The notes under the pieces: generated by a model | Told to the model about the DNA's origin: nothing | The model's input: only the letters and a program-made list of their open reading frames with translations | Databases searched by the model: none | Shown here: piece by piece, positions 1-12,078 of the stretch | How the letters are laid out: every line of letters starts with the position of its first letter | How positions within the stretch are numbered: the stretch's first letter is position 1 | Assembly: GCF_001598475.1 (NCBI RefSeq) | Contig: NZ_BCZA01000001.1 | Coordinates: forward strand, 62,001 to 126,000 | Length of the DNA: 64,000 bases | Direction of reading: 5' to 3' | DNA from: Pantoea agglomerans NBRC 102470 | Lineage (GTDB): Bacteria; Pseudomonadota; Gammaproteobacteria; Enterobacterales; Enterobacteriaceae | Position numbers and translations under genes: made by a program

Positions 1-744
1 TTCACCGCTATCATTCCTGCGCGTTATGCGTCAACCCGCTTACCCGGCAAGCCGCTGCTCGATATCCACGGTAAACCGATGGTCGTGCATGTAATGGAGC
101 GGGCCCGTGAATCGGGTGCCAGCCGGGTCATTGTTGCCACCGATCATCCCGACGTGGCGCAGGCAGTGGAAGCGGCAGGCGGCGAAGTCTGCATGACGCG
201 CGCCGATCACCAGTCTGGCACTGAGCGACTGGCGGAAGTGATCGAAAAATATCAGTTTGCCGATGATGAAATCATCGTAAACGTGCAGGGCGATGAGCCG
301 ATGATTCCGGCCGAGATTGTGCGTCAGGTGGCGACCAATCTGGCGGGGTCGGCGGCCGGGATGGCGACGCTGGCGGTGCCGATCACCGATGTGGAAGAAG
401 CCTTTAATCCGAATGCGGTGAAAGTCGTCATGGATGTGAATGGCTACGCGCTCTATTTTTCACGGGCGACCATCCCCTGGGATCGTGAACGGTACGCCGC
501 ATCGCGCGAGCAGATCGGTGATACGCTGCTGCGCCACATTGGCATCTACGCCTACCGTGCTGGTTTTATTCGCCGCTATGTCGCCTGGGCGCCTTGCCCT
601 TTGGAACAGATTGAGCTGCTCGAGCAACTGCGTGTTTTATGGTACGGCGAAAAAATTCATGTCGCCGTCGCGAAAACCATTCCCAGTGTGGGTGTGGATA
701 CGCCAGACGATTTGCAACGCGTTCGTGATGCCATGCAGGCCTGA
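1..744 (+). CDS. kdsB: 3-deoxy-manno-octulosonate cytidylyltransferase (CMP-KDO synthetase), 5' end cut by window
   Basis: Activates KDO as CMP-KDO in the cytoplasm for attachment to lipid A, an essential step of LPS inner-core synthesis. The reading frame is open from base 1 and gives the family's N-terminal nucleotide-binding motif [16 protein letters not shown] right at the window edge, so only about two residues plus the start codon are missing. Further family motifs are QGDEPMIP in the middle and RHIGIYAYR near residue 180. The 247 visible residues agree with the usual length of about 248. The ATG at 79 lies inside the conserved domain and is not the start. No frameshift is seen. Identification is by recognised similarity to E. 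coli KdsB and is very secure. Confidence 0.97.
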   Translation, partial: FTAIIPARYASTRLPGKPLLDIHGKPMVVHVMERARESGASRVIVATDHPDVAQAVEAAGGEVCMTRADHQSGTERLAEVIEKYQFADDEIIVNVQGDEPMIPAEIVRQVATNLAGSAAGMATLAVPITDVEEAFNPNAVKVVMDVNGYALYFSRATIPWDRERYAASREQIGDTLLRHIGIYAYRAGFIRRYVAWAPCPLEQIELLEQLRVLWYGEKIHVAVAKTIPSVGVDTPDDLQRVRDAMQA

Positions 745-745
745 C

Positions 746-770
746 AAATGGGGAGCCTGTCTCCCCGTTT
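746..770 (+). terminator. Probable rho-independent terminator after kdsB
   Basis: A 6-bp GC stem (GGGGAG/CTCCCC, loop CCTGT) is extended by A-T and G-U pairs and ends in GTTT, directly after the kdsB stop codon. The T-run is short, so strength is uncertain. Confidence 0.55.
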
Positions 771-855
771 CAGCGCAACGTTCTTGATCCGCCGCTAAAC
801 TTATCTCCAACACTTCCTTCAGGATATTGTGATATTCATCTGAGGAGGATGCCGC

Positions 856-1749
856 ATGGAACAGCTTAAATCGGAACTCACGCTGGCGCTGGGTGAAACC
901 ATCAGCCGCCTCGAAATGATCAGTGAACATCCACCCACCCGGCTTTATGCGTTATACGATCGGGATGGGCGCCCCATGCCGGTGGTGGCGAAATATTTTC
1001 GTCATCAGGGCCGGGCGGCGATGGAAGCCAGAAAGCTGGCGCTGCTAGGCCAGGCCGGACTGATCGCCGTGCCAGCGGTCTATGGTCTGGTGATGAGCCA
1101 GCAGCCGCCGGTGCATGAAATGCTCCTGCTGGCGCGACTGAATGGCGTGACGGCGGAGGTACCTGCGCGGGATGCTCAGCGCTGGCAACAGTTTTGCGAA
1201 CAGGTGGTCGAGGGAGTGCTGGCCTGGCACCGGCTCGACAGCCATGGCCTGGTCGGTACGGTGGACAGCACGCAGCAGAACAGCTGGCCCGCCTGGTATG
1301 CACAACGGGTTGAGGTGCTATGGGCGACCCTGAGCTATCTGCGTCCGCCAGCCTTTACGCTGGATGATCGCCAGATTCTGTTTCGCTGCCGGGCGCGACT
1401 GACGCATCTGTTTCGCGGCTTCGACGATCCCTGTGTGATGGTTCACGGCAACGTTCAGCTGCAGAGCATGCTGAAAGATAGCCGCAGTGACCAGTTAATC
1501 GCGATGACACAGCCGGGCACCATCCTCTGGGCACCCCGTGAATACGATCTTATCCATCTGGATACCTCGCCTGCCGAAACGGCGCTGCTGCATTGCTACC
1601 TGCAACGGGCGCCGGTTTCAGAGGGTTTTGTCTGGCGTCGGTGGGTTTATCAACTGTGGGACTGCATTGAGCATCTGGTTCAGACCGGCACGTTTAATCG
1701 TCCGCGTTTTGACCATGCACGCGCGCAATTACTTCCCTGGCTCGGCTGA
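856..1749 (+). CDS. ycbJ: YcbJ family protein, phosphotransferase-like fold
   Basis: A 297-residue protein matching E. coli YcbJ, an uncharacterised member of the aminoglycoside-phosphotransferase/protein-kinase-like fold. The N-terminal lobe carries a candidate nucleotide-binding lysine (VAKYF, about residue 45). Near residue 195 is the sequence MVHGNVQLQ, where true phosphotransferases have HGDxxxxN. The catalytic aspartate is therefore asparagine, as I recall it also is in E. coli YcbJ, so enzymatic activity is doubtful. The strong ribosome site GAGGAGG lies just before the chosen ATG. Its last 21 bases overlap the end of the convergent elyC gene. The function is unknown. Confidence 0.9.
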   Translation: MEQLKSELTLALGETISRLEMISEHPPTRLYALYDRDGRPMPVVAKYFRHQGRAAMEARKLALLGQAGLIAVPAVYGLVMSQQPPVHEMLLLARLNGVTAEVPARDAQRWQQFCEQVVEGVLAWHRLDSHGLVGTVDSTQQNSWPAWYAQRVEVLWATLSYLRPPAFTLDDRQILFRCRARLTHLFRGFDDPCVMVHGNVQLQSMLKDSRSDQLIAMTQPGTILWAPREYDLIHLDTSPAETALLHCYLQRAPVSEGFVWRRWVYQLWDCIEHLVQTGTFNRPRFDHARAQLLPWLG

Positions 1750-2514
1750 GTCCGATTCCTCGCCTTTTAGCTGTTGCAACAGAGTGCCAAGCGTTTCGTA
1801 GACCGCACGTTCACTGTGACTCAGCCAGATCGATGAGGGTATCGCCCGTTCCCATCCATTCAGCGGTGACGTAATCGCCAGCTGATTAGCGGGAGCGGCC
1901 ATTGGCTTCAACCCGATCGCGTGGAAAAAGCGTATTGCCCGCGGCATATGATTCGCGGATGTGACCAGCAGAAACGAGCGATCGCCCACCACGGTTTTGA
2001 CCGCCTGCGCTTCATCCGCGGTGTCGCGGGGCTGGTCGAGAATCTGAACATGTTCGCGGGGAACGCCCAGACTTTCCGCCACCTGTGACGCTACCCAGGC
2101 GCTACTCTTTGGATTGGTGCCGCCCGCTGCGCCGGTAAAAATCAGCGTCGACTGCGGATTCCGCTGCCACTGACGAACGCCTTCTGCCACGCGCGGCAGA
2201 CTGTTATTCAGCAGGTTTGAGCTGGGCGCCCACGCTGGGTTAAAGGTATAGCCTCCGCCCAGCACCACAATGTAGTCCACCTTCTCTGATCCGTTCCAGG
2301 TTGGATAGCGGCTATCCAGCGGCAAAAGCAGACGATCGGCCAGCGGTTGCAGGCTCAGCAGCAGCAGTAACAGCCAACTGACGGAGATCACGGTTTTGCC
2401 GCTTTTCTGCCAGCCAGTAAACCAAAGCAGTAAAATGCCAAGCGCCATCAGCAAAAGCAGAAACGGCAGGGGTAAAAGCAGTCCACCGATAACTTTTTTA
2501 AGGGTAAATAACAT
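1729..2514 (-). CDS. elyC: Envelope biogenesis factor ElyC (DUF218)
   Basis: Inner-membrane protein of 261 residues. In E. coli, ElyC supports peptidoglycan synthesis at low temperature and affects the undecaprenyl-phosphate carrier pool. Two hydrophobic segments (about residues 10-32 and 40-62) precede a DUF218 domain with the motifs YIVVLGGGYTF and TADEAQ. The start at 2514 was chosen because MLFTLKK matches the family N-terminus; an upstream in-frame ATG at 2616 would add 34 unrelated residues. It is transcribed away from cmoM, and its 3' end overlaps that of ycbJ tail to tail. Confidence 0.93.
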   Translation of the reverse strand: MLFTLKKVIGGLLLPLPFLLLLMALGILLLWFTGWQKSGKTVISVSWLLLLLLSLQPLADRLLLPLDSRYPTWNGSEKVDYIVVLGGGYTFNPAWAPSSNLLNNSLPRVAEGVRQWQRNPQSTLIFTGAAGGTNPKSSAWVASQVAESLGVPREHVQILDQPRDTADEAQAVKTVVGDRSFLLVTSANHMPRAIRFFHAIGLKPMAAPANQLAITSPLNGWERAIPSSIWLSHSERAVYETLGTLLQQLKGEESDSAEPGK

Positions 2515-2639
2515 CAAAAAAGAGTCCTGTTGTCCGAAAATAGAGCACCCGGAAGGGAAGATGGGGATGAAAGGTTCATTCTTCTGGTGCCTGTGACAAA
2601 ATAGCACAAGTCTCACCGCAGCATACCGGAGCGCATGCC

Positions 2640-3425
2640 ATGCAGGATCGTAACTTTGACGATCTCGCGGATAAATTTTCGCAAAATATTTACGGCACCA
2701 CTAAAGGGAAGATACGCCAGGCCATCCTCTGGGATGAGCTGGAGAAGATAGTGCCCGGTCTGTCACCGCACCCGCTGTCGGTGCTGGATGCTGGCGGCGG
2801 TGTCGGCCAGGTCTCCAGCGGGCTTGCTGCGCAGGGCCATCAGGTTCTGCTGTGCGACCTTTCCAGCGAGATGCTGCGCCGGGCCGGGGAAAATGCGGCG
2901 GCGCAGGGTGTGAGCCACAACATGCAATTCAGACAAATTAGCGCTCAGCAGGTGGGTGAACATTTGGATAAGCCGGTGGATCTGGTATTGTTCCACGCTG
3001 TGCTTGAGTGGGTCGCTGAACCGGAGAAGGTGCTGAAAGCGCTGTTTGATCTGCTGCGTCCGGGGGGCGTCATGTCGCTGATGTTTTACAATCTGCACGG
3101 CCTGACATTGCGCACCTTAACGCTGGGTAACTTCGGCTATCTGCGCACCAATCTGACTAAACGCAAAAAGCGAACGCTGTCGCCTGACTATCCGCGCGAC
3201 CCCGAGCAGGTCTATCGCTGGCTGGAGGCGTGTGGCTTTGTGATTGAGCAGCGTGCCGGGATCCGGGTGTTCAGTGACTACATGAAGCCGCCGAAGGGCG
3301 AGCCAAAAAGCGACGACGAAATTATTGAGATGGAGCGGCGTTACTGCCGTCAGGAACCCTTTTTGAGCTTAGGGCGCTACATCCACGTGACCGCGCGTAA
3401 ACCCGGGCAGAAGGACGAATTATGA
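2640..3425 (+). CDS. cmoM: tRNA 5-carboxymethoxyuridine methyltransferase CmoM (formerly SmtA)
   Basis: S-adenosylmethionine-dependent enzyme that methylates carboxymethoxyuridine at wobble position 34 of certain tRNAs to form mcmo5U. The class I methyltransferase motif [11 protein letters not shown], lies at about residues 47-56, followed by the motif II region VLLCDLS. At 261 residues it has the family's normal length. It is the first gene of the cmoM-mukFEB cluster and its stop codon overlaps the mukF start in ATGA, suggesting translational coupling. The same gene order is found in E. coli. Confidence 0.95.
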   Translation: MQDRNFDDLADKFSQNIYGTTKGKIRQAILWDELEKIVPGLSPHPLSVLDAGGGVGQVSSGLAAQGHQVLLCDLSSEMLRRAGENAAAQGVSHNMQFRQISAQQVGEHLDKPVDLVLFHAVLEWVAEPEKVLKALFDLLRPGGVMSLMFYNLHGLTLRTLTLGNFGYLRTNLTKRKKRTLSPDYPRDPEQVYRWLEACGFVIEQRAGIRVFSDYMKPPKGEPKSDDEIIEMERRYCRQEPFLSLGRYIHVTARKPGQKDEL

Positions 3426-4744
3426 GTGAATTTTCCCAGACGGTACCTGAACTGGTCTCCTGGGCGCGCAAAAATGACTTTTCCCTTGCGCTGCCAGTGG
3501 AACGTCTGGCCTTTTTGCTGGCTATCGCCACCCTCAACGGTGAGCGGATGGATGGCGAAATGAGCGAAGGCGATCTGATTGATGCTTTCCGTCACGTCAG
3601 TAAAGCTTTCGAACAAACCCATGAAACCGTGTTGGTTCGTGCCAACAACGCCATCAACGACATGGTGCGACAGCGCCTGCTCAACCGTTTTACCAGCGAA
3701 ATCACGGAAGGCAATGCCATCTATCGCCTGACGCCGCTGGCGATCGGCATCACCGACTATTACATCCGCCAGCGTGAGTTCTCGACTCTGCGCCTGTCGA
3801 TGCAGCTGTCGATTGTGGCCAATGAGCTTAAGCGGGCAGCCGATGCTGCGCAGGAAAACGGTGATGAGTTTCACTGGCACCGCAATGTTTTCGCGCCGCT
3901 GAAATATTCCGTGGCGGAGATCTTCGACAGCATCGATATGACCCAGCGTCTGATGGATGAACAGCAGCAGGCGGTTAAAAATGATATCGCCGAACTGCTG
4001 AACAAAGACTGGCGCGCGGCCATCTCCAGCTGTGAAATGCTGCTTTCTGAAACCTCAGGAACGCTGCGTGAACTGCAGGATACGCTGGAAGCCGCGGGCG
4101 ACAAACTTCAGGAAAATCTGCTGCGCATTCAGGATGCCACGCTGGACAGTCCCGATCTGGGCTTTGTCGATAAGCTGGTGTTTGATCTGCAAAGCAAACT
4201 CGACCGTATTACCAGCTGGGGCCAGCAGGCGATTGACCTCTGGATCGGCTATGACCGCCACGTCCATAAATTTATTCGTACCGCCATCGACATGGATAAA
4301 AACCGCGTCTTTGCGCAGCGCCTGCGGGTATCGGTGCAGAATTACTTCGACGCGCCCTGGGCGCTGACCTATGCCAACGCCGACCGCCTGTATGACATGC
4401 GTGATGAGGCGCTGACGCTGCGTAACGACGAAGTGATGGGCGAACTGCCGCCGGAGATGGAGTACGAAGAGATCAACGAAATCCGCGAACAGCTGGCAGC
4501 GATGATTGAAGAAGCGCTGCAGGTCTACAAATCGCAACAAAAACCGCTCAACCTCGCGTCAGTGATGCGCGACTACCTGGCCCAGTATCCCCGAGCCCGC
4601 CATTTCGATCTGGCGCGTATTGTGGTGGATCAGGCGGTGCGCCTTGGCGTAGCGGAAGCTGATTTAGCCGGTTTGCCTGTGGAATGGCAAGCCATCAATG
4701 ATTACGGAGCCAAGGTGCAGGCACATGTCATCGACAAATATTGA
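3422..4744 (+). CDS. mukF: Chromosome partition protein MukF (kleisin)
   Basis: Kleisin subunit of the MukBEF condensin, which organises and helps segregate the chromosome. MukF dimerises through its N-terminal winged-helix region, binds MukE through its middle and contacts the MukB heads with its C-terminal domain. The 440-residue product matches E. coli MukF from the first residues ([12 protein letters not shown]) to the end. It overlaps cmoM by 4 bases and mukE by 20, forming one translationally linked operon. Confidence 0.97.
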   Translation: MSEFSQTVPELVSWARKNDFSLALPVERLAFLLAIATLNGERMDGEMSEGDLIDAFRHVSKAFEQTHETVLVRANNAINDMVRQRLLNRFTSEITEGNAIYRLTPLAIGITDYYIRQREFSTLRLSMQLSIVANELKRAADAAQENGDEFHWHRNVFAPLKYSVAEIFDSIDMTQRLMDEQQQAVKNDIAELLNKDWRAAISSCEMLLSETSGTLRELQDTLEAAGDKLQENLLRIQDATLDSPDLGFVDKLVFDLQSKLDRITSWGQQAIDLWIGYDRHVHKFIRTAIDMDKNRVFAQRLRVSVQNYFDAPWALTYANADRLYDMRDEALTLRNDEVMGELPPEMEYEEINEIREQLAAMIEEALQVYKSQQKPLNLASVMRDYLAQYPRARHFDLARIVVDQAVRLGVAEADLAGLPVEWQAINDYGAKVQAHVIDKY

Positions 4745-5450
4745 ACAAGTGATGCCGGTTAAGCTGGCACAGGCACTGGCCAACCCGATTTTTCCCGCGC
4801 TGGACAGCCAGTTACGCGCCGGACGCCATATCGGTATCGAAGAGCTGGATAATCACGCTTTTCTGATGGACTACCAGTCGTTTCTCGAAGAGTTTTACAG
4901 CCGCTATAACGTTGAGTTAATCCGTGCGCCGGAAGGCTTCTTCTATCTGCGTCCGCGTTCAACCACGCTGATTCCACGTTCCGTGCTCTCTGAGCTGGAC
5001 ATGATGGTCGGGAAGATTCTCTGCTATCTCTATCTCAGCCCGGAACGACTGGCCAATGAAGGTATCTTCACCCAGCAGGAGCTGTACGACGAACTGCTCT
5101 CTCTGGCCGATGAGAACCGCCTGCTGAAGCTGGTCAACCAGCGTTCAACCGGTTCGGATCTGGATCGCACCAAACTGCAGGAGAAAGTGCGCGCCTCTCT
5201 GAGCCGCCTGCGTCGCCTTGGCATGGTGTGGTTTTTCGGCAACGACAGCAGCAAGTTCCGCATCACGGAATCGGTGTTCCGCTTTGGTGCCGACGTGCGC
5301 GGCGGTGATGATGCCCGTGAAGCGCAGCTTCGTCTGATTCGTGATGGCGAGGCCATGCTACTGGAAAACGCGACAGCACCGGTCGACACCGATGACGGTG
5401 AAGGGCAGGAAGGTGACGCGAGTGAGAACGCAGAGGAAGAACAGGCATGA
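4725..5450 (+). CDS. mukE: Chromosome partition protein MukE
   Basis: Winged-helix (KITE-type) subunit that joins MukF and MukB in the condensin complex. The start at 4725 gives [18 protein letters not shown], the family N-terminus; an upstream ATG at 4698 would add nine residues lying inside mukF. The product is 241 residues, slightly longer than E. coli MukE because of an acidic tail rich in Asp, Glu and Gly. It overlaps mukF by 20 bases and ends in an ATGA overlap with mukB. Confidence 0.96.
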   Translation: MSSTNIEQVMPVKLAQALANPIFPALDSQLRAGRHIGIEELDNHAFLMDYQSFLEEFYSRYNVELIRAPEGFFYLRPRSTTLIPRSVLSELDMMVGKILCYLYLSPERLANEGIFTQQELYDELLSLADENRLLKLVNQRSTGSDLDRTKLQEKVRASLSRLRRLGMVWFFGNDSSKFRITESVFRFGADVRGGDDAREAQLRLIRDGEAMLLENATAPVDTDDGEGQEGDASENAEEEQA

Positions 5451-8400
5451 TTGAGCGCGGAAAGTTTCGTTCGCTTACGCTGATCAACTGGAACGGCTTT
5501 TTTGCCCGTACCTTTGATCTCGATGAATTAGTGACCACGCTGTCAGGCGGTAACGGTGCGGGTAAGTCCACCACGATGGCGGCATTTGTCACCGCGCTGA
5601 TCCCCGATTTAACGCTGCTGCACTTCCGTAATACCACCGAAGCGGGCGCGACATCAGGATCCCGTGACAAGGGGCTGCATGGTAAACTGCGGGCTGGGGT
5701 CTGCTACTCCATGCTGGATGTGGTGAACTCACGCCATCAGCGTGTCGTGGTCGGTGTCCGTCTGCAACAGGTCGCCGGACGCGATAAAAAGGTCGATATC
5801 AAGCCATTCAGTATTCATGGCCTGCCCACCGACACCAACCCAACCGATATGCTGACGGAAGTGCTTAACAGCCGTCAGGCACGCGTATTACCGCTGAACG
5901 AAGTCAAAGAGCGGGTTGAGGCGCAGGAAGGGGTACAGTTCCGCGCCTATAACTCAGTCACCGATTATCACGCCATGCTGTTTGATCTTGGTGTGGTGCC
6001 GCGTCGTCTGCGCTCTGCCAGCGATCGCAGCAAGTTTTATCGTCTGATTGAAGCCTCGCTGTATGGCGGTATCTCCAGCGCCATCACCCGATCGCTGCGT
6101 GATTACCTGCTGCCTGAAAACAGTGGCGTGCGCAAAGCGTTCCAGGATATGGAAGCCGCGCTGCGCGAGAACCGCATGACGCTGGAGGCGATCCGCGTTA
6201 CCCAGTCTGACCGCGATCTCTTCAAGCATCTGATCTCCGAGGCGACCAGCTACGTTTCGGCTGACTATATGCGCCACGCCAACGAGCGTCGGGGACACCT
6301 CGACAGCGCGTTACAGCTGCGCAGCGAGCTGTTCAGCAGCCGTAAGCAGCTCGCCACCGAGCAGTATCGTCATGTTGAGATGGCGCGCGAACTGGCTGAG
6401 CACAGTGGTGCAGAAAACGATCTTGAAGTCGATTATCAGGCTGCCAGCGATCACCTGAACCTGGTACAGACGGCGATGCGTCAGCAGGAGAAGATTGAGC
6501 GCTACGATGCGGATATCGAAGATCTGACGCTGCGGCTGGAAGAGCAGACCGAAGTGGTCGCCGAAGCGCGTGAAATTCAGGAAGAGAATGAAGCGCGGGC
6601 CGAAGCGGCTGAGCTGGAAGTGGATGAGCTGAAAAGCCAGCTGGCCGATTTCCAGCAGGCGCTCGACGTGCAGCAAACCCGCGCTATCCAGTATCAGCAG
6701 GCATTGCAGGCGCTGGAACGCGCCCGCACGCTCTGCCAGTTACCCGATCTGAGCATTGAAAATGCGGCTGAATGGCAGGAAAGCTTCCAGGCCAAAGAGG
6801 AAGAGGCGACAGAACGGTTGCTGCGCCTGGAGCAGAAGCTGAGCGTAGCGGAAGCGGCGCACAGTCAGTTTGAACAGGCGCTGGCGCTGGTGACCAGCAT
6901 TGCCGGTGACGTGACCCGTCAGGACGCCTGGCAAACCGGCCGCGAACTGCTGCGTGATGCCAGCAACCAGCGTCATCACGCCGAACAGCTCTCTTCGCTG
7001 CGTCTGCGTCTCAATGAGCTGGAACAGCGTCTGCGCGAACAGCATGAGGCGGAGCGCCTGCTGGCGGAATTCTGCAAGCGTCAGGGGCAGCATTATGAAG
7101 CGGATGCGCTGGCAGGCCTGCAGCAGGAGCTTGAAGCACAGATTGAACAGCTGAATAGCAGCGTCTCCGACGCCGGTGAGCAGCGCATGATGATGCGCCA
7201 GGAGCTGGAGCAGCTGCGCGAACGCATCACCAGCCTGACCGCCCGTGCGCCACACTGGCTGGCGGCGCAGGAGATCCTGACCCAGCTTAGCGAACAGACC
7301 GGCCAGGCGCTGAACAGCAGCCAGGACGTCACCGAATATATGCAGCAGCTGCTGGAGCGTGAGCGTGAAACCACCGTCGAGCGCGACGAAGTGGCCGCTC
7401 AAAAACGTGATATCGAGCGGCAGATTGAACGTCTTAGCCAGCCAGGCGGTGCGGAAGATGCGCGCCTGACCCAGCTTGCCGAACGGTTTGGCGGCGTGTT
7501 GCTGTCAGAGATTTACGATGATGTAACGCTGGATGATGCGCCTTACTTCTCGGCGCTCTACGGTCCGTCGCGTCATGCGATTGTGGTGCCGGATCTCTCC
7601 CGCGTTCGTGAGTTGCTGGATGGTCTGGAAGAGTGTCCGGAAGATCTCTACCTGATCGAGGGTGATCCGCAGTCGTTCGATGACAGCGTCTTCAGCGTCG
7701 ATGAACTGCAGAATGCGGTAGTGGTGAAGGTGGCAGAGCGTCAGTGGCGCTACTCCCGCTTCCCGAAAATACCGCTGTTTGGCCGCGCGGCGCGTGAGAA
7801 TCAGCTGGAGCTGCTGCATCTTGAGCGCGATAAGCTGGCCGAACGCTACGCCACGCTGTCGTTCGACGTGCAGAAAACGCAGCGTCTGCATCAGTCATTC
7901 AGCCGCTTTATCGGCAGTCATCTGGCCGTCGCCTTTGACGCCGATCCGGAAGCGCAGATCCGTCAGCTCGGCGCACGCCGGGGTGAGCTGGAGCGCGCGC
8001 TGAATCAGCATGAGAGCAACAATCAGCAGCAGCGTCAGCAGTATGAGCTGGCCAAAGAGGGCGTATCACAGTTAAACCGGCTGCTGCCACGCGTCAATCT
8101 GCTGCTGGATGAGACGCTGGGCGATCGCTGCGAAGAGATCCGCGAGCAGGTCGATGCCGCACAGGAAGCGGCGCGCTTCCTGCATCAGCATGGTGCTAAG
8201 CTGGCGAAACTGGAACCGATCATCGCCGTGCTGCAGAGCGATCCGGAACAGCATGAGCAGTTACAGGCGGATTATCAGCAGGCGCAGCAGCAGCAGCGCA
8301 ACGCCCGTCAGCAGGCCTTTGCCCTGACAGAAGTGGTGCAGCGTCGCGCCCACTTCAGCTACGACGACTCGGCCAGCATGCTCAACGGCAACAACGACCT

Positions 8401-9934
8401 CAGCGATAAGCTGCGTCAGCGTCTGGAGCAGGCTGAGGGCGAACGCAGCCGCAGTCGTGATCGCCTGCGTGAACATCAGGCGCAGCTGACGCAATACTCC
8501 CAGGTGCTGGCCTCGCTGAAAAGCGCCTATGATGCCAAGCGCGACATGTTGAAAGAGCTGCAGCAGGAGATGCAGGACATTGGCGTCCAGGCTGACAGCA
8601 GCGCGGAAGAACGCGCGCGCGTTCGCCGTGACGAACTCTACACGGCACTGAGTCATAACCGCGCCCGCCGCAATCAGCTGGAGAAACAGCTCACCTTCTG
8701 CGAAGCGGAGATGGATAACCTGCAGAAGCGACTGCGTCAGCTGGAGCGTCAGTATCATCAGGTGCGTGAACAGGTGGTCAGCGCCAAAGCGGGCTGGTGT
8801 ACTGTACTGCGTCTGGTGAAAGAGAATGGCGTTGAGCGTCGTCTGCATCGCCGTGAACTGGCCTACCTGAGCGGCGATGAGCTGCGCTCTATGTCGGATA
8901 AAGCGCTGGGTGCGCTGCGTCTGGCGGTAGCGGACAACGAACATCTGCGCGACGTGCTGCGACTCTCGGAAGATCCAAAACGTCCGGAACGTAAAATTCA
9001 GTTCTTTATTGCGGTTTATCAGCATCTGCGCGAGCGTATTCGTCAGGATATTATTCGTACTGACGATCCGGTCGAAGCAATTGAGCAGATGGAAATCGAA
9101 CTGAACCGTCTGACGGAAGAGCTGACGGCGCGTGAGCAGATGCTGGCAATCAGTTCGCGCAGTGCGGCCAACATCATCCGTAAAACGATCCAGCGTGAAC
9201 AGAACCGTATCCGCCAGCTCAACCAGGGCCTGCAGACCGTCAGCTTTGGTCAGGTACGCAGCGTGCGGCTCAACGTGAACGTGCGTGAAACCCACGCCAT
9301 GCTGCTGGATACGCTGTCGGAAGAGCACGAGCAGCATCAGGATCTCTTTAACAGCAATCGCCTGACCTTCTCGGAGGCGCTGGCGAAGCTCTACCAGCGT
9401 CTTAATCCGCATATCGACATGGGGCAGCGTACGCCGCAGACCATCGGTGAGGAGCTGCTGGACTACCGCAACTATCTGGAGATGGAAGTGGAAGTTAACC
9501 GTGGTTCCGATGGCTGGCTGCGCGCAGAGAGCGGGGCGCTCTCAACCGGTGAAGCGATCGGTACCGGTATGTCCATTCTGGTGATGGTGGTGCAGAGCTG
9601 GGAAGAAGAGTCCCGTCGTCTGCGCGGCAAAGATATTTCGCCATGCCGACTGCTGTTCCTTGATGAAGCGGCCCGTCTGGATGCCCGCTCCATCGCCACG
9701 CTGTTTGAACTCTGTGAGCGACTGGAGATGCAGCTGGTGATTGCAGCACCGGAGAATATCAGTCCGGAAAAAGGCACGACCTACAAACTGGTGCGTAAGG
9801 TGTTTAATAACACCGAGCATGTGCATGTGGTCGGTCTGCGTGGTTTTGCTGCCGATCCTTCGCCGGTGCGGGCGGGAAGCGACGCAGATGCGCTGCCCGA
9901 TTTAACCGCTGAAAATTCGCAGGCGGAAACGTAG
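5447..9934 (+). CDS. mukB: Chromosome partition protein MukB (SMC-like ATPase)
   Basis: SMC-like motor of MukBEF, 1495 residues (about 1486 in E. coli). The N-terminal head carries Walker [10 protein letters not shown] at residues 34-42. Two very long Gln/Glu/Arg-rich coiled coils flank a globular hinge around residues 650-780. The C-terminal head has the ABC signature region [12 protein letters not shown] and Walker [14 protein letters not shown], followed by a short Ala/Asp-rich tail. Its start overlaps the mukE stop by 4 bases and it closes the operon. The gene is intact. A 383-residue open frame on its reverse strand is a composition shadow. Confidence 0.98.
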   Translation: MIERGKFRSLTLINWNGFFARTFDLDELVTTLSGGNGAGKSTTMAAFVTALIPDLTLLHFRNTTEAGATSGSRDKGLHGKLRAGVCYSMLDVVNSRHQRVVVGVRLQQVAGRDKKVDIKPFSIHGLPTDTNPTDMLTEVLNSRQARVLPLNEVKERVEAQEGVQFRAYNSVTDYHAMLFDLGVVPRRLRSASDRSKFYRLIEASLYGGISSAITRSLRDYLLPENSGVRKAFQDMEAALRENRMTLEAIRVTQSDRDLFKHLISEATSYVSADYMRHANERRGHLDSALQLRSELFSSRKQLATEQYRHVEMARELAEHSGAENDLEVDYQAASDHLNLVQTAMRQQEKIERYDADIEDLTLRLEEQTEVVAEAREIQEENEARAEAAELEVDELKSQLADFQQALDVQQTRAIQYQQALQALERARTLCQLPDLSIENAAEWQESFQAKEEEATERLLRLEQKLSVAEAAHSQFEQALALVTSIAGDVTRQDAWQTGRELLRDASNQRHHAEQLSSLRLRLNELEQRLREQHEAERLLAEFCKRQGQHYEADALAGLQQELEAQIEQLNSSVSDAGEQRMMMRQELEQLRERITSLTARAPHWLAAQEILTQLSEQTGQALNSSQDVTEYMQQLLERERETTVERDEVAAQKRDIERQIERLSQPGGAEDARLTQLAERFGGVLLSEIYDDVTLDDAPYFSALYGPSRHAIVVPDLSRVRELLDGLEECPEDLYLIEGDPQSFDDSVFSVDELQNAVVVKVAERQWRYSRFPKIPLFGRAARENQLELLHLERDKLAERYATLSFDVQKTQRLHQSFSRFIGSHLAVAFDADPEAQIRQLGARRGELERALNQHESNNQQQRQQYELAKEGVSQLNRLLPRVNLLLDETLGDRCEEIREQVDAAQEAARFLHQHGAKLAKLEPIIAVLQSDPEQHEQLQADYQQAQQQQRNARQQAFALTEVVQRRAHFSYDDSASMLNGNNDLSDKLRQRLEQAEGERSRSRDRLREHQAQLTQYSQVLASLKSAYDAKRDMLKELQQEMQDIGVQADSSAEERARVRRDELYTALSHNRARRNQLEKQLTFCEAEMDNLQKRLRQLERQYHQVREQVVSAKAGWCTVLRLVKENGVERRLHRRELAYLSGDELRSMSDKALGALRLAVADNEHLRDVLRLSEDPKRPERKIQFFIAVYQHLRERIRQDIIRTDDPVEAIEQMEIELNRLTEELTAREQMLAISSRSAANIIRKTIQREQNRIRQLNQGLQTVSFGQVRSVRLNVNVRETHAMLLDTLSEEHEQHQDLFNSNRLTFSEALAKLYQRLNPHIDMGQRTPQTIGEELLDYRNYLEMEVEVNRGSDGWLRAESGALSTGEAIGTGMSILVMVVQSWEEESRRLRGKDISPCRLLFLDEAARLDARSIATLFELCERLEMQLVIAAPENISPEKGTTYKLVRKVFNNTEHVHVVGLRGFAADPSPVRAGSDADALPDLTAENSQAET

Positions 9935-9964
9935 TCAAAAACTGAACCATTCGTTAATCTGGTT

Positions 9965-9998
9965 ACGGCATTTGTCGCATGAGGCAAATGCCGTTTTT
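9965..9998 (+). terminator. Rho-independent terminator of the cmoM-mukFEB operon
   Basis: A perfect 10-bp stem (ACGGCATTTG/CAAATGCCGT) with a 10-base loop, followed by TTTTTG, 30 bases after the mukB stop. Confidence 0.9.
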
Positions 9999-10081
9999 GT
10001 TTGTATACTCACATGATGAGTCACGGCGCGGTCGCAGTGGATACAGGGAACACTGCGAAGTTGAAAAACAAGGGGGCAGGG

Positions 10082-11893
10082 ATGTTGCTGGTAAAAAAAT
10101 TAAATCATCATCGCGTTCTATCATTGTTAGCGCTGGCGCTAACCGTTGTTCCATTTACGCTACCGCAGGCCGCTGTCATCGCCGCTTTGCCCGGGACAAC
10201 GCAGGCGGCTATCTCCGTTTCCGAAAGTCAGCAACGCATCCGGCAGGCGTTTTCCAGCGCCGATCAGCCGTTTTATCTGGCACCGCTGGCGACGCTCTAT
10301 GCATCCCGCCATATGCAACCGCTCTGGCAGGATCCTCAGGCGATACAAAAATTTCAGCAGCAGCTGGCTGAAGTGGCGCTTTCCGGCGTTCAGCCACAGT
10401 TCACGCGCTGGATTGAGCGTCTGACTAACCCGGCGATCACCGGCTTTGCCCGGGATGTCGCGCTGTCCGATGCGATGCTGGGCTATCTGCAATTTGTTTC
10501 TAATGTGCCGACGCAGGGTGAAACCTGGCTTTACAGCAATGTTCCCTACCAGCTGACACAGCCGTCGGTGGCGGTCGTGAATCAGTGGCAGAATGCGGTC
10601 AATGCAGGATCGGGCAACACGTTTATTGCGTCACTGCAGCCGCAGCACCCGCAGTATCAGCCGATGCACGCCGCGCTGAAAACCCTGCTAGGTGATAAAC
10701 AACCCTGGCCGCAGCTGAAAAGCAGTGAAACGCTGCGCCCGGGACAGGTCAGTGACGATGTGCCGGCGCTGCGTGAAATCCTGCAGCGCAGCGGCATGTT
10801 AACGGCGCAGGTTAATGCACCTGCACCGGATGACGATGCGGTGCCGGTGGCCGCCTCACCAGTGACCCACAGCGACCAGCCGGTTGCGGTCAGCCCTTCC
10901 GCCGCGCCAGTCACCGATCTGTCCGCGCCTTCACTGCAATCGCCGGGTAACGTTCAGAGTCAGACGCTGGAAGGGAACACCGCCAATGTCTATGACGAGA
11001 CGCTGGTGGCGGGTGTGAAGCGTTTCCAGCAGTGGCAGGGACTGGATGGCGACGGTGCTATCGGTGCCAGAACGCGGCAGTGGCTTAACGTCTCTCCGCA
11101 GATGCGTGCTTCGTTGCTGGCGCTGAACATTCAGCGACTGCGCCTGCTGCCGGACGATATGCACAACGGCATTATGGTGAACATCGCCAACTACTCGCTG
11201 ATTTATTACAACAACGGCAACAAGATCCTCTCATCACGCGTCATCGTCGGGCGTCCCGATCGCAAAACGCCGTTGATGCGCAGCGCGCTCAATAATGTGG
11301 TGCTGAACCCGCCATGGAATGTGCCGACCACGCTGGTGCGTAAAGATATCATTCCTAAAGTGAAGCAGGATCCGACCTATCTCTATAAGCATGGCTATAC
11401 CCTGCTGTCGGGCTGGAGCGCTGACGCTGAAGTGATCGATCCCAGCATGATCGACTGGCGCATGGTCACCGCTTCATCGTTCCCCTATCGGTTGATTCAG
11501 GCACCGGGTGTGGCGAATGCGCTGGGCCGCTATAAATTTAATATGCCCAGCTCAGATGCGATCTATCTGCACGACACGCCGAACCACAACCTGTTCCAGC
11601 GGGATATCCGCGCGCTCAGCTCAGGCTGCGTCCGGGTAAATAAAGCGTCTGAACTGGCAGGTTTATTACTGCAGGACGCGGGCTGGAACGATGCCCGCAT
11701 CTCCAGTACGTTAAAAGAGGGTGACACACGCTACGTGCCCATTCGGCATCGTATTCCGGTCAATCTCTATTATCTGACGGCGTGGGTCGCTGATGATGGC
11801 AAACCACAGTTCCGCACAGATATTTACAATTATGATGACACCGCGCGTTCGGGCAGCCAGGCTTTGAGTCGGGCTGAGCAATTGCTGCTCTAG
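10082..11893 (+). CDS. ldtD: L,D-transpeptidase LdtD (YcbB)
   Basis: Periplasmic transpeptidase that forms 3-3 (mDAP-mDAP) cross-links in peptidoglycan, giving beta-lactam-tolerant wall synthesis in E. coli. The start at 10082 follows a GGGGGCAGGG ribosome site and yields a 603-residue protein with an N-terminal signal segment (to about residue 45). A low-complexity Pro/Ala/Ser stretch near residues 240-290 precedes a peptidoglycan-binding domain (about 305-340). A YkuD catalytic domain follows with HDTPNH and the active-site motif SGCVRVN, the nucleophile being Cys516. The ATG at 10001 would place 27 charged residues before the signal and is less likely. mepK, which cleaves the same bond, follows at once. 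Confidence 0.95.
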   Translation: MLLVKKLNHHRVLSLLALALTVVPFTLPQAAVIAALPGTTQAAISVSESQQRIRQAFSSADQPFYLAPLATLYASRHMQPLWQDPQAIQKFQQQLAEVALSGVQPQFTRWIERLTNPAITGFARDVALSDAMLGYLQFVSNVPTQGETWLYSNVPYQLTQPSVAVVNQWQNAVNAGSGNTFIASLQPQHPQYQPMHAALKTLLGDKQPWPQLKSSETLRPGQVSDDVPALREILQRSGMLTAQVNAPAPDDDAVPVAASPVTHSDQPVAVSPSAAPVTDLSAPSLQSPGNVQSQTLEGNTANVYDETLVAGVKRFQQWQGLDGDGAIGARTRQWLNVSPQMRASLLALNIQRLRLLPDDMHNGIMVNIANYSLIYYNNGNKILSSRVIVGRPDRKTPLMRSALNNVVLNPPWNVPTTLVRKDIIPKVKQDPTYLYKHGYTLLSGWSADAEVIDPSMIDWRMVTASSFPYRLIQAPGVANALGRYKFNMPSSDAIYLHDTPNHNLFQRDIRALSSGCVRVNKASELAGLLLQDAGWNDARISSTLKEGDTRYVPIRHRIPVNLYYLTAWVADDGKPQFRTDIYNYDDTARSGSQALSRAEQLLL

Positions 11894-12078
11894 TGATTGA
11901 TTTTAAATCGTTAGCGGCGGGCCGGTTATTCAGAAAAATGTTATCAAATGGCGATTCCTGCAGGTATCGCCACGCAAACAGGTTGCAGATGGGTTGACGC
12001 TCTACTGAGAGAAAGTTATGGTTCGGGCTGTGCGCTTTTTGCACATTTCTATGGCTTCACTCTCAGGTAAATCGTTAC

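Noticed and set aside
856..1749. ycbJ as an aminoglycoside-resistance phosphotransferase
   Set aside because: Only the fold is shared; the catalytic HGD motif is HGN, and the protein matches the chromosomal YcbJ family.
8261..9412. 383-codon open frame on the minus strand inside mukB
   Set aside because: Lies wholly opposite the intact mukB coding region, has His/Arg/Gln-rich shadow composition and no recognisable domain.
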